A stretch of DNA of 64,000 nucleotides, taken from NCBI RefSeq assembly GCF_947503875.1, contig NZ_CANNFH010000005.1, forward strand, positions 124,001 to 188,000, read 5' to 3'. Below are positions 7,402-16,328 of the stretch, one piece after another (position 1 is the stretch's first letter; every line of letters starts with the position of its first letter). This DNA comes from an uncultured Polaribacter sp. Its GTDB lineage: Bacteria > Bacteroidota > Bacteroidia > Flavobacteriales > Flavobacteriaceae. Below the pieces are notes generated by a model. The model was not told the DNA's origin and made no database searches. It worked only from the letters and a program-made list of their open reading frames with translations. The position numbers and the translations under genes are program-made.

Positions 7402-10400
7402 TTATTCCTTTATAGGTTCAAATTCTGTAGGTATTTCTTCTTCCTCATCTGGCATTAAATCACTAAAAAGGTTAATGGTGGCCATAAATTCTTGTTGTAT
7501 ATTAGATACAAACTCCTTATCATTACTGCCGCTTTCTACTTGATCTATTAAATTTTTAAACATGTATAAAGAAGTATCTATTTCATCAAAAATCACTTCA
7601 TTTTGTATGTCATCAAAAGTACTTAGCCACGCTAACTTTTCTTTAATTAAGCGCATTAAAGTATTTGTGGTTTGCTCTGCTTTTTCTACTTCACCTAGCT
7701 TGTAATACTTTTCTGGATAGCCTAAAGATAAACTGTAATGATCAAAATCTTCTATAGGCATTTTATCTAAAGATAAATCTAAAACTTCTATGGCTTTTAT
7801 GGTGTCTCCTTCTTTTGAAAAAGCGTCAGACAAACGCATTAAACTATTTCTTAAAGAAATGGCATTTCTTTTGGTTTGTTCGTCTAAGTAAATTTCTCCA
7901 CTATTTATATTTCTCCATTCTAATTTTTGAATGTTTGCATACATTTTTTGGGTATCTATTCTGCCAATATCAAACAAACTCACTTCTCTTGGTCTGCCAT
8001 TTGCATCTAAATATTTGGCAGGTGTTCTAATAGGTACTAATTTAAATGCCAAACCGTCTAATTGCAGGTAGTCTTTTAACCAAATGTATTCTTCGTCTGC
8101 ATTTGCACCACCTGTAAAGTAAATAGGCCTAACCCAATCATTATTTGCTAAAATATCTAGCATTAAAATTCGGTTTTTGGTTAAACCTCTATCAATAGTA
8201 ATATCTATATAGGGTACAATTTTATCTGCATCTTCTGGTTTTACAACTCCGTTTTTTAATACATTTTCTTTGTTAACAGGAATCCTAATTTTATTTGCAG
8301 GTAATATTTTTTCTGGAATACCATTATCGTCTAAATCGTAAAAAGTACGTTTGTTATCACTTTCTATCCAACGCATAAAATCGCTAATAGAAATAACAGA
8401 ATCTTTAGGCACTGCTTTTAATTCATCAAAATAATAAGCAACATCTAAACTACCATATTTGTACTTGTCATGCGTTAATTGTGATGGTATTGGAGGTGCA
8501 TCATAAGTGGCACGTTTCATTTGATCTATGTACCAATCTGTTGCAAAAAGACTGGTGTTTACCAATTTTACATCGGTTCTAATACCTTCAACTTCTTGCA
8601 TGTACCAAAGTGGGAAAGTATCATTATCTCCAATAGTAAACATAATGGCATTTTTGTCTGTGCTTTCTATATAAGCTTGTGCATTTAAACGTGTTGTATA
8701 TCTTTCAGCTCTATCATGGTCGTCCCAATTTTCTGAAGCCATTAAAGTGGGTACTGCTAAAAGAGAAATTACACTTACTGCAATTGCTATGGTTTTTTTA
8801 TTGGCGAAGTTTTTTAAATATTCATAAAGAGCAAGTACTCCAAAACCTATCCAAATTGCAAATATGTAAAAACTACCTACAACTGCATAATCTCTTTCTC
8901 TTGGCTCAAAAGGTTTAGGGTTGGTATAAAAAATAATTGCTGCTCCTGTAAACAGGAAGAAAAGTAAGAGCACAAAAAAGTTTTCTTTGTCCCATTTTAT
9001 TTGAAAAAACAGACCAATTAGCCCTAAAATTAAGGGTAAAAAGTAGTATCTATTTCTTCCTTTATTTTCTAAAACCTGACTTGGTAATTGTTTTTGAGAA
9101 CCCAAACGCAATTCATCTATAGCATCTATACCACTAATCCAATTTCCATTAAAAATGTCTAATCTACCTTGTATATCATTTTGTCTTCCTACAAAATTCC
9201 ACATAAAATAACGCCCATACATGTAGCCAAACTGAAAGCTCATCATAAACTTAATGTTTTCTGCAAAAGTTGGTCTTCTTTTAGAATTGGCAGGAATACC
9301 AGCAATAGCCTTATACATTTTTTCTGAAGCAGGGTTTACCATTCTTGGAATAAAACCTTTGTGTTTGCTAGACCAATTTCTGTTTACATTTTTGTATTTG
9401 TTTACAATAACATATTTGCCGTTTTGTTTTTCATATTTTGGCTTATCATCTGTAAATGGTTCATCTGGATCTGTGGCATTATTGTAAGTGTTAGAGTAGT
9501 AGGTGTCGTAAAAAACGTTGGCATCACCATATTGTTCACGTTCATAATACGCTAATAGTTCTCTTGCACTAGAAGGGTTGTTCTCGTTTATTGTAGTGTT
9601 TGCGTTTGCTCTAATTGGTAGCATCATCCAAGAAGAGAAACCAATCATTATAAACAAAACAGATAAAATTAAAGTGTTTGCGTGTACCTTGTTTTTTTTG
9701 CGAGTTTGTTTTAAACCAAAGTAAAACAATGCAATTAAAATAAGCCCAGCAATTATAGAACCAGAATTGTAAGGTAAACCTACGGTGTTTATAAAAAATA
9801 ACTCAGATGCACTAAAGAATTTTAAGGTAAACGGAAACAAAAACTTAAATACAAATGCCAATACAAAAACTGAAATTATAGTAGCTATTGCTGTAGTTTT
9901 AATATTGATGTTTTTATAAGTTTTAAAGAAATACAACATTACAATTGCAGGAATAACCAGTAAAGAAAGTATGTGTACACCAAAAGATAAACCTACTACA
10001 AAACTGATTAATATTAACCATTTGTTGCCTCTAGCACTAGTTATTTCGCTTTCCCATTTTAAGCCTAACCAAAATAATAAAGCCATTAAAAAAGAAGACA
10101 TTGCGTATACTTCTCCTTCTACGGCGCTAAACCAAAAACTATCTGAAAATGTATAGGCTAAGGAACCTACAACGCTGCTGCCTAAAATAGCAATGGAAGA
10201 ACCATCTGTTATTTTACCTGATTTTTTTGCTAGTTTTTCGCCCAAATTGCTAATAGTCCAAAACATAAATAATATGGTAAAAGCACTAGCTAAGGCAGAC
10301 ATGAAATTTACCATTTTAGCAATTTCAGAAACATCTGAAGTAAACATTGCAAAAAATGCACCTAGCATTTGAAAAAGAGGTGCTCCTGGAGGATGCCCAA

Positions 10401-10548
10401 CTTGTAATTTAATAGCGGTTGCTATATATTCTCCCACATCCCAAGAACTTACTGTAGGTTCTATAGTTAAACCGTAAGTAATTAATGCAATAGCAAAAGT
10501 TAACCATCCTAAAATGATGTTCCACTTTTTAAAGTTGTCTGGTGTCAT
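7402..10548 (-). CDS. DUF2723 multi-pass membrane protein, probable glycosyltransferase
   Basis: A 1048-residue protein with roughly a dozen hydrophobic segments in the first 600 residues and a soluble C-terminal part with acidic tail (PDEEEEIPTEFEPIKE). The family signature is at the N-terminus: TIEPTVSSWDVGEYIATAIK then VGHPPGAPLFQMLGAFF, the DE/HPPG motifs of DUF2723. The family is distantly related to GT-C mannosyltransferases, and the animal homologue TMEM260 is a protein O-mannosyltransferase, so a lipid-linked-sugar transferase acting at the periplasmic face is plausible here. Acceptor and sugar are unknown. Co-transcribed with the polysaccharide deacetylase. Confidence 0.87.
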   Translation of the reverse strand: MTPDNFKKWNIILGWLTFAIALITYGLTIEPTVSSWDVGEYIATAIKLQVGHPPGAPLFQMLGAFFAMFTSDVSEIAKMVNFMSALASAFTILFMFWTISNLGEKLAKKSGKITDGSSIAILGSSVVGSLAYTFSDSFWFSAVEGEVYAMSSFLMALLFWLGLKWESEITSARGNKWLILISFVVGLSFGVHILSLLVIPAIVMLYFFKTYKNINIKTTAIATIISVFVLAFVFKFLFPFTLKFFSASELFFINTVGLPYNSGSIIAGLILIALFYFGLKQTRKKNKVHANTLILSVLFIMIGFSSWMMLPIRANANTTINENNPSSARELLAYYEREQYGDANVFYDTYYSNTYNNATDPDEPFTDDKPKYEKQNGKYVIVNKYKNVNRNWSSKHKGFIPRMVNPASEKMYKAIAGIPANSKRRPTFAENIKFMMSFQFGYMYGRYFMWNFVGRQNDIQGRLDIFNGNWISGIDAIDELRLGSQKQLPSQVLENKGRNRYYFLPLILGLIGLFFQIKWDKENFFVLLLFFLFTGAAIIFYTNPKPFEPRERDYAVVGSFYIFAIWIGFGVLALYEYLKNFANKKTIAIAVSVISLLAVPTLMASENWDDHDRAERYTTRLNAQAYIESTDKNAIMFTIGDNDTFPLWYMQEVEGIRTDVKLVNTSLFATDWYIDQMKRATYDAPPIPSQLTHDKYKYGSLDVAYYFDELKAVPKDSVISISDFMRWIESDNKRTFYDLDDNGIPEKILPANKIRIPVNKENVLKNGVVKPEDADKIVPYIDITIDRGLTKNRILMLDILANNDWVRPIYFTGGANADEEYIWLKDYLQLDGLAFKLVPIRTPAKYLDANGRPREVSLFDIGRIDTQKMYANIQKLEWRNINSGEIYLDEQTKRNAISLRNSLMRLSDAFSKEGDTIKAIEVLDLSLDKMPIEDFDHYSLSLGYPEKYYKLGEVEKAEQTTNTLMRLIKEKLAWLSTFDDIQNEVIFDEIDTSLYMFKNLIDQVESGSNDKEFVSNIQQEFMATINLFSDLMPDEEEEIPTEFEPIKE

Positions 10549-10668
10549 AAATAAACAAATAATGTGTGGCGAATTTAATAATAAATCTTAATAAAAGGTT
10601 GATTTAAGGTGCTATTGACTATAAATAGCTCACAAAACTTTGTTAAAGTCAAAATTTTTAAAAAAATG

Positions 10669-10699
10669 TTTGCAAGATTAAAAGAATAGATTAAATTTG
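10669..10699 (+). promoter_or_regulatory. Promoter for tRNA-Gln
   Basis: TTTG at 10669-10672, 19 bp, then TAAATTTG at 10692-10699 (followed by C). This matches the Bacteroidota sigma-A consensus TTTG-N19-TAnnTTTG and lies 17 bp upstream of the tRNA. Confidence 0.8.
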
Positions 10700-10716
10700 C
10701 ACCCGCATAAAAGCAT

Positions 10717-10788
10717 TGGCCTATGGTGTAATTGGTAACACACCGGTTTTTGGTACCGACATTCAAGGTTCGAGTCCTTGTAGGCCAA
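10717..10788 (+). tRNA. tRNA-Gln (anticodon TTG)
   Basis: A 72-nt cloverleaf folds by hand. The acceptor TGGCCTA (10717-10723) pairs with TAGGCCA (10781-10787), with discriminator A10788 and the U1-A72 pair typical of bacterial tRNA-Gln. The D-stem is GTG/CAC; the anticodon stem CCGGT/ACCGA has one C-A mismatch at its outer pair; the loop TTTTGGT gives anticodon TTG at 10750-10752; the T-stem is CAAGG/CCTTG around TTCGAGT. CCA is not encoded. Strong promoter upstream and terminator downstream. Confidence 0.95.
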
Positions 10789-10792
10789 CTTT

Positions 10793-10832
10793 GAAACCTC
10801 GTAATCTTTTGATTATGAGGTTTTTGTTTTTT
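10793..10832 (+). terminator. Intrinsic terminator after tRNA-Gln
   Basis: Inverted repeat AACCTCGTAATC / GATTATGAGGTT around a short TTTT loop, followed by TTTTGTTTTTT. It closes the tRNA transcript and may also act on the small minus-strand gene that ends at 10846. Confidence 0.75.
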
Positions 10833-10845
10833 AAAGAAATTACGC

Positions 10846-11013
10846 TTATCGTTTCCAAGTACCTCCATAAGTATACAAAGGATTGTCTTTTTTTACTTTT
10901 ACCAAGCAAGTTTTGCAAACAAACACCCAAGTTTTAGGGTTTTTGTGCTGTATGCGATACATGGTATCAAAAGCAGTATTACAAATTGCACAATCTTTGC
11001 TTCTTTTTTTCAT
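10846..11013 (-). CDS. 55-residue zinc-ribbon-like protein (CxxC...CxxC)
   Basis: Short frame from ATG at 11013 to TAA at 10846. The protein has DCAICNTAFDTMYRIQHK, then TWVFVCKTCLVKVKKDNPLY and ends YGGTWKR. The two CxxC pairs (CAIC at about 8-11, CKTC at about 33-36) are spaced as in small zinc ribbons. The strong basic character and aromatic residues around the second pair support a real small protein that may bind zinc and nucleic acid or protein. Function unknown. It lies between tRNA-Gln and the dnaE2-like gene, reading the same way as the latter and 60 bp after it. Confidence 0.65.
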   Translation of the reverse strand: MKKRSKDCAICNTAFDTMYRIQHKNPKTWVFVCKTCLVKVKKDNPLYTYGGTWKR

Positions 11014-11072
11014 TTGATTTGAAACGGTTTAAAATAGTTGATAAAGATAATAATTATTAAAAATTAATGGCA

Positions 11073-14000
11073 CTACAAACCTCTAGGATCTCCTAAGATA
11101 CTAACTTTCTTAGATTTTAAAACATTCATACTACAAAATCCAAATCGGTTGGTAATTTTACCATAACAAGCATAAATTCCCATTCCGTTTACGGGATATT
11201 GGTGTACAACATCTGTAAAATGAACTGCATCAAAATAATTACCTTCTGTATCTATAAAAGTGCTTAAACGCATGAGTTTACCTTGTGATGTTTTGTTGTA
11301 ACGAGTGGTTACCAATTGCCCGTATAACAATACATTTTTATCTGCAAATTGCACCATTTCTTTTGCTTTTATATGCTTGCAAAACGTTTCTGAAACCAAA
11401 GAAAAATAATTATGAATAGTAAAGCCTAACAATTCCATTTCATCATAAATAATTTCTAACCAATGCGTTTGTAAATTAGGTAATGTAAATTTTTGACGTT
11501 GGATAGGAAATAACTTTTCTTGGTCGTGTCCTTTTTTATTTTTGGTTGCATTCAATCTAAAAGTAGCTTGCCATAACAAGTTTTTTTTAGGTTGATTTGT
11601 AAAGCGAAATGCATTAATACGTATTAAAATAGATAATTGTTCTATAGAAATTAAAATCCGATTTAGAAAATCTTCCAGAGAACTAAAAACTCCGTTTAAT
11701 TGTCTTTCTGTTAAAATTCTTTGAATAACCAAAGCCTCTAAACTTTTTAAATAACCAAAACCCAGATAAATGGTTTTCCCCTTTACAATATTGGCATGAT
11801 CGCTAGTGTTTATGCATGGCAACTCTACAATTGCACCACACATTTTTGCTTCATGTATATAATGTTCTGCACTATAAAATCCACCACCATTATTTAAAAC
11901 TGCCACCATAAATTCTATTGGATAATAACATTTTAAGAACAAACTTTGGTAACTTTCTACGGCGTAAGATGCGGAATGTCCTTTGGCAAAAGCATAGCCT
12001 GCAAAGCTTTTAATCTGATTCCATACTTCAAAAATCAACTTATCTTTATATCCTTTTTTACGGCAATTGGCAACAAATTTGTGTTCTACGGCTTTAAATT
12101 CTGCCAAAGAACGGTACTTTCCACTCATTCCTCTTCGTAAAACATCTGCTTCACCCAAAGACAAATCTGCAAATTGATTGGCAACTTTTAAAACATCTTC
12201 TTGGTAGACCATAACACCATATGTTTCTGGCATAATTTTTAATAAAATAGGATGCGCTTCTTTTCGTTTTTCAGGAAACCGGTGTCTTTTTATAAATTCT
12301 TCTTTCATGCCAGAACCAGAAACACCGGGTCTAATTATAGAACTTGCAGCTACCAAACCTAAATAATCTTGAGTTTGCAGTTTTTGCATTAAGCCACGCA
12401 TTGCTGGAGATTCTACATAATATGCGCCAATTGCACCACCTGTTTTTAAAAGGTTGTTAATATTTTTATCGTTTTTAAAACGCTCAACATCAGTAATATC
12501 AATTGCAGGTGCTTTAGGGTTGTTTTTTTTGATAATTTCTAAAGCATCTTTAATTTTTGCCAAACCTCGCTGGCCTAAAATATCAAACTTAAAAATACCC
12601 ACATCATCTGCAATATTCATATCAAATTGAACGGTTGAAAAACCTTTTGGAGGTAAACTTGTTGCAGAAAAGTAATGAATAGGTTTGTCTAAAATTAAAA
12701 TTCCTGCAGAATGTACACTCACATAATTGGGGAAACCTTCTATAAGTTTGCCATATTTTAACACCAACTGCGCCATAGAATCAAACTGATTTTTTGATGC
12801 CGTAATTTGTTGTGTATTTTCTGTTGATGAAAGGCTAAAAACACTGGTAGATTTTGGCGCAGAAGATTGGGTTTTCTTTTCTTTAATACCTTTGCTTAGT
12901 TTGTCTATTTCTTCTTTTGGCAAACCAAAAACTTTACCCAATTCTCTAACAACAGCTTTGTATTTAAAGGTAACATAGGTTGCCAATAACGCAACATTTT
13001 TAAACCGATTAAAAATATATTGTGTAACAGTATCTCTATCTTTCCAAGAAAAATCAATATCAAAATCTGGCGGAGAAGCTCTGTAAGGATTTATAAAACG
13101 CTCAAAATACAAATCTAATTCTATAGGATCTACATCTGTAATGCCAATAATATAAGCAACAATACTGTTGGCGCCACTTCCTCTTCCTACATGAAAAAAG
13201 TTGTTTTTTTTTGCATAAGAAACAATATCATAATTAATCAAAAAAAAGGAAACGAATTTTAAATCGATAATTACTTTGAGTTCTTTTTGAAGTCTGTCTT
13301 TTATTTTTTGCGTAATTACCTTGTAGCGTTTGTGAATTTTAGCATCGCAAAGTGCTACTAACTTTTTACAGTCTTCATTAAAACTATGGTAATACAATTG
13401 CTTATTTTGATTTTCTCTTTTTTCATCAAAATTAAAATGTATTTCGCATTGGGCTTGTATATTTTTGGTGTTGTTAATGCTATAAGGCATTTCTTTATAA
13501 ACTTCTTCTAATTCTTTTGCTGTGTACATTACATCTGTTTTCAAACACTGTTCTGTAGCACATAATTTACTTAGCAATACATTTTTATCTATAGCACGTA
13601 ACAAACGGTGTGCGTTAAAATCTTTTTTATTTCTGATGGTAACTTGCTGCTGTATTACAATTTTATCTTTTAAACGATTAAGGTGAGAAAACTTAAGTTT
13701 ATGAACTTCAGCAACAGAAACACCAATAAATTCGTTTTTACAAAACGATGTAATCTCTAATTCTAAAACTTTTTCAAAAGGATAAATAACAAAAACATCT
13801 TCTAAAAAAGGAATTTTGTCTGGAAAATTAAGTTTTGACTCTAAATGATGTGATAAAAAAGTATTAATCTGCTGAAAACCATTATTATTTTTAGCAATAG
13901 CAACATATTCTTGTTTGTTTCCATTTCTAAAATCGACACCTAAAATAGGTTTAATATTGTATTTTTTTGATTGTTTTACAAAACGCATGCATGCAGATGT

Positions 14001-14120
14001 ATTATTAATATCTGTTAAAGCAAGTGTTTTAACGCCATTTTTTACGGCAAGTTCTAACAATTCTGTTTCTGAAAACGTACCAAAACGTAAAGAATAATAA
14101 GTATGGCAATTTAAATACAT
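11073..14120 (-). CDS. DNA polymerase III alpha subunit paralogue (DnaE2/ImuC-like)
   Basis: C-family DNA polymerase of 1015 residues, shorter than replicative DnaE (about 1160-1450 in bacteria). The N-terminal PHP domain starts LNCHTYYSLRFGTFSETELL. The palm has GRGSGANSIVAYIIGITDVDP and, near residue 350, PDFDIDFSWKDRD with two catalytic aspartates; the third is in FKFDILGQRGL. Fingers-type motifs PETYGVMVYQEDVL and FAKGHSASYAV are present. It lies 50 bp downstream of the Y-family polymerase gene on the same strand, behind a LexA-like repressor. This context and short length suggest the damage-inducible, error-prone DnaE2/ImuC role rather than the main replicase, which should be elsewhere. 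Confidence 0.85.
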   Translation of the reverse strand: MYLNCHTYYSLRFGTFSETELLELAVKNGVKTLALTDINNTSACMRFVKQSKKYNIKPILGVDFRNGNKQEYVAIAKNNNGFQQINTFLSHHLESKLNFPDKIPFLEDVFVIYPFEKVLELEITSFCKNEFIGVSVAEVHKLKFSHLNRLKDKIVIQQQVTIRNKKDFNAHRLLRAIDKNVLLSKLCATEQCLKTDVMYTAKELEEVYKEMPYSINNTKNIQAQCEIHFNFDEKRENQNKQLYYHSFNEDCKKLVALCDAKIHKRYKVITQKIKDRLQKELKVIIDLKFVSFFLINYDIVSYAKKNNFFHVGRGSGANSIVAYIIGITDVDPIELDLYFERFINPYRASPPDFDIDFSWKDRDTVTQYIFNRFKNVALLATYVTFKYKAVVRELGKVFGLPKEEIDKLSKGIKEKKTQSSAPKSTSVFSLSSTENTQQITASKNQFDSMAQLVLKYGKLIEGFPNYVSVHSAGILILDKPIHYFSATSLPPKGFSTVQFDMNIADDVGIFKFDILGQRGLAKIKDALEIIKKNNPKAPAIDITDVERFKNDKNINNLLKTGGAIGAYYVESPAMRGLMQKLQTQDYLGLVAASSIIRPGVSGSGMKEEFIKRHRFPEKRKEAHPILLKIMPETYGVMVYQEDVLKVANQFADLSLGEADVLRRGMSGKYRSLAEFKAVEHKFVANCRKKGYKDKLIFEVWNQIKSFAGYAFAKGHSASYAVESYQSLFLKCYYPIEFMVAVLNNGGGFYSAEHYIHEAKMCGAIVELPCINTSDHANIVKGKTIYLGFGYLKSLEALVIQRILTERQLNGVFSSLEDFLNRILISIEQLSILIRINAFRFTNQPKKNLLWQATFRLNATKNKKGHDQEKLFPIQRQKFTLPNLQTHWLEIIYDEMELLGFTIHNYFSLVSETFCKHIKAKEMVQFADKNVLLYGQLVTTRYNKTSQGKLMRLSTFIDTEGNYFDAVHFTDVVHQYPVNGMGIYACYGKITNRFGFCSMNVLKSKKVSILGDPRGL

Positions 14121-14169
14121 TTAAAATATGGTTTGCAATAATTTTATTAAGAAGCATTGTAAAAAACAA

Positions 14170-15384
14170 TTACTGTTTTCTGTGTGCCAAAACCAAAGGA
14201 GGTTCTCCACTAAACGGATTGCTAAATCTACCAATGGTTTTTGCGCCCATAGAAGTGGCTCGCATTACACTTAACTCGCCATATTTATTGCGAATAGTAT
14301 CCATGGCATTATACAAATGCAACATTTGTTCAGTATCATCAAAAAGGTTAATTTGGTAATTTCCACTTACAATATCAGAAACCTTAACACCAACTAATCG
14401 TATTAATAAACGTCTGTTATATAACTTTTTAAAAAGTTCTAAAACCTTTGGTATAATAATATGATCTGCACTTGTGTATGGTATTTTAATCTGTTTGCTG
14501 TAGGTATTAAAATCTGCATATCTAATTTTTACACTAATTGTTCCTGTTAATTTATCGCCTTTTCTTAGCTGATAAGCTAAGTTTTCTGCCATTGCAAAAA
14601 TGGTTTCCTTTAGTTTATTTACGTCTATGGTATCTCTATTATAAGTACGTTCTGTAGACAAAGATTTGCGTTCGTGAAAAGCAATAATTGGCGGATTATC
14701 AATACCATTGGCACGTTTCCAAATGGTTCTTCCATTGGCACCCAAAACGCTCATCATCATTTCTAAAGGCATTTCTTGTACTACTTTTACTTTATCTACA
14801 CCTAAATTTCTAAGTATTTTGTATGTTTTTTCTCCTACGGATGGAATTTTACGTATAGATAAAGGCGCTAGAAAAGATTTCTCAAAACCCTGATCTATTT
14901 TTAATTGATTGTTAGGTTTGGCTTCTCCTGTAGCCACTTTAGAAACAATTTTATTTTGAGACAAGCCAAAAGAAATGGGCAAACCACTTTCTTTAATAAT
15001 GCGCTGTCTTAATTCTGATGCATATTTGTAACTTCCAAAAAAAGCATCCATACCAGAAAGATCTGCATAAAATTCATCAATACTTGCTTTTTCAAAAACG
15101 GGTACTTTTTCTTTAATAATTTCTGTAACAATATTAGAAAATTTAGAGTACGTACCTGTGTTGCCTCTAATTACAGTAGCTTCTGGGCACAATCTTTTGG
15201 CTATTTTCATAGACATGCCAGAGTGTATACCAAAACGCCTAGTTTCATAACTACAAGCAGCAACAACACCTCTATCTCCTGTACCACCAACTAACAAAGG
15301 TTTTTTTTGCAACCTACTATCAATTAAACGCTCGCAGGAAACAAAAAAAGTATCTAAATCGAGATGTAATATATTTTTTTTCAC
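14170..15384 (-). CDS. Y-family DNA polymerase (DinB/Pol IV-like)
   Basis: Translesion polymerase of 404 residues. The catalytic metal ligands are present: Asp9 and Asp11 in HLDLDTFFVSCE, and Asp103-Glu104 in ASIDEFYADLSG, so it should be active, unlike ImuB, which has lost them. CSYETRRFGIHSGMSM is the family's fingers motif and KIPSVGEKTYKILRNLGV the thumb HhH segment; a little-finger domain follows (about 240-350). The start is GTG at 15384, the only start keeping the catalytic strand intact and leaving the 52-bp divergent spacer. Divergent from the XRE/S24 repressor, with dnaE2-like downstream: an error-prone repair cassette. Whether to call it dinB or an imuB counterpart is open. Confidence 0.9.
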   Translation of the reverse strand: MKKNILHLDLDTFFVSCERLIDSRLQKKPLLVGGTGDRGVVAACSYETRRFGIHSGMSMKIAKRLCPEATVIRGNTGTYSKFSNIVTEIIKEKVPVFEKASIDEFYADLSGMDAFFGSYKYASELRQRIIKESGLPISFGLSQNKIVSKVATGEAKPNNQLKIDQGFEKSFLAPLSIRKIPSVGEKTYKILRNLGVDKVKVVQEMPLEMMMSVLGANGRTIWKRANGIDNPPIIAFHERKSLSTERTYNRDTIDVNKLKETIFAMAENLAYQLRKGDKLTGTISVKIRYADFNTYSKQIKIPYTSADHIIIPKVLELFKKLYNRRLLIRLVGVKVSDIVSGNYQINLFDDTEQMLHLYNAMDTIRNKYGELSVMRATSMGAKTIGRFSNPFSGEPPLVLAHRKQ

Positions 15385-15436
15385 GTTGTAAAATTAGCTA
15401 CAAATTAATACATTTGTTGCTCAAAATTGTAGCATT
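15385..15436. promoter_or_regulatory. Divergent promoter region with LexA-like operator
   Basis: The 52-bp spacer holds a plus-strand promoter, GTTG (15385-15388), 20 bp, TACATTTG (15409-15416), for the repressor. Over its -7 box lies a dyad, GCTACAAAT (15397-15405), TAATAC, ATTTGTTGC (15412-15420), which is a 24-bp palindrome with one mismatch; ACAAAT/ATTTGT is perfect. An extra half-site, ATTGTAGC (15426-15433), and TTGTA (15386-15390) lie nearby. A weaker minus-strand box for the polymerase operon (TTAATTTG, 15399-15406) overlaps the same dyad. Binding here would repress both directions. Confidence 0.65.
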
Positions 15437-16210
15437 ATGATTAATTTATCAAAAAACATAAAACATTTAAGAAATCTCAAAAAGTTAACGCAAGAGGTTT
15501 TGGCAGAAGAATTAAAGGTAACAAGAAGTAGAATTAGCTCTTATGAAGAAAATAGATCTTCGCCTACAATTGAGTTTTTAATCGATTTTTCTAAATACTT
15601 TAAAATACCAATAGACATTATTGTTAAAAACGATTTAACCAAAGCTACCGATGTTTCTTTTATAGAAGTAGGTAACAAAAGAGTATTATTTCCTATTTCT
15701 GTAGATAGTGATAATGAAAATTTAATTGAAGTTGTACCTTCAAAAGCATCTGCAGGCTATTTATTAGGTTATGACGATCCTGAATATATAGAACAATTAG
15801 AAAAAATAAAACTCCCGTTTTTACCCACAGGAAAACACAGAGCTTTCCCTATAAAAGGAGATTCTATGTTGCCTATGAAAGATGGTTCTTACGTAGTTGC
15901 AGAATTTGTAGAAGACATTAAAAACGCAAAAAGCGGGCAATCTTATATTGTAATTACTAAAGATGATGGTATGACGTATAAACGGGTTTACAATCAAGTA
16001 GAAGAAAAGCAAACTTTTTTATTAAAACCAGACAATGCTGCTTACCAACCTTATGAAATTTCTGTTTCTGAGGTTTTAGAATTATGGCAATTTACCTGCA
16101 GCATTAACACACAAGAGTATGAAGAACACGAACTAAAAATTAGTAGCATTATACAAATGTTTAACGGTTTAGGTGTAGAGTTAGAAGCTTTAAAAAAGGC
16201 AATGCACTAG
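15437..16210 (+). CDS. LexA-like XRE/S24 self-cleaving repressor
   Basis: A 257-residue regulator. Residues 1-65 are a Cro/CI-type helix-turn-helix (LTQEVLAEELKVTRSRISSY). The C-terminal part is an S24 peptidase with the full autocleavage set: Ala106-Gly107 in SKASAGYL, nucleophile Ser143 in IKGDSMLPMKDG, and Lys182 in MTYKRVYN. It ends with a helical extension (about 225-257) absent from E. coli LexA. By family knowledge, RecA filaments on single-stranded DNA trigger cleavage of such repressors. The dyad over its own promoter and the divergent translesion polymerase genes suggest an autoregulated SOS-type switch. The HTH is phage-CI-like rather than the winged helix of true LexA, so a distinct, possibly phage-derived, SOS regulator is inferred. 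Confidence 0.85.
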   Translation: MINLSKNIKHLRNLKKLTQEVLAEELKVTRSRISSYEENRSSPTIEFLIDFSKYFKIPIDIIVKNDLTKATDVSFIEVGNKRVLFPISVDSDNENLIEVVPSKASAGYLLGYDDPEYIEQLEKIKLPFLPTGKHRAFPIKGDSMLPMKDGSYVVAEFVEDIKNAKSGQSYIVITKDDGMTYKRVYNQVEEKQTFLLKPDNAAYQPYEISVSEVLELWQFTCSINTQEYEEHELKISSIIQMFNGLGVELEALKKAMH

Positions 16211-16328
16211 GTTTTTTGCTTGCTGTAATTTGTATGGAAATTAAAAACTTAAAGAATTACTAAATTTTTTAATAATAGATTCCATTCCTTTATAAACCTT
16301 TATTTTTATAGAAACAAAAAAACGTTTT

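Noticed and set aside
10575..10868. 97-residue minus-strand frame across the tRNA-Gln
   Set aside because: It reads through a tRNA gene and its terminator; the tRNA fold and promoter explain the sequence.
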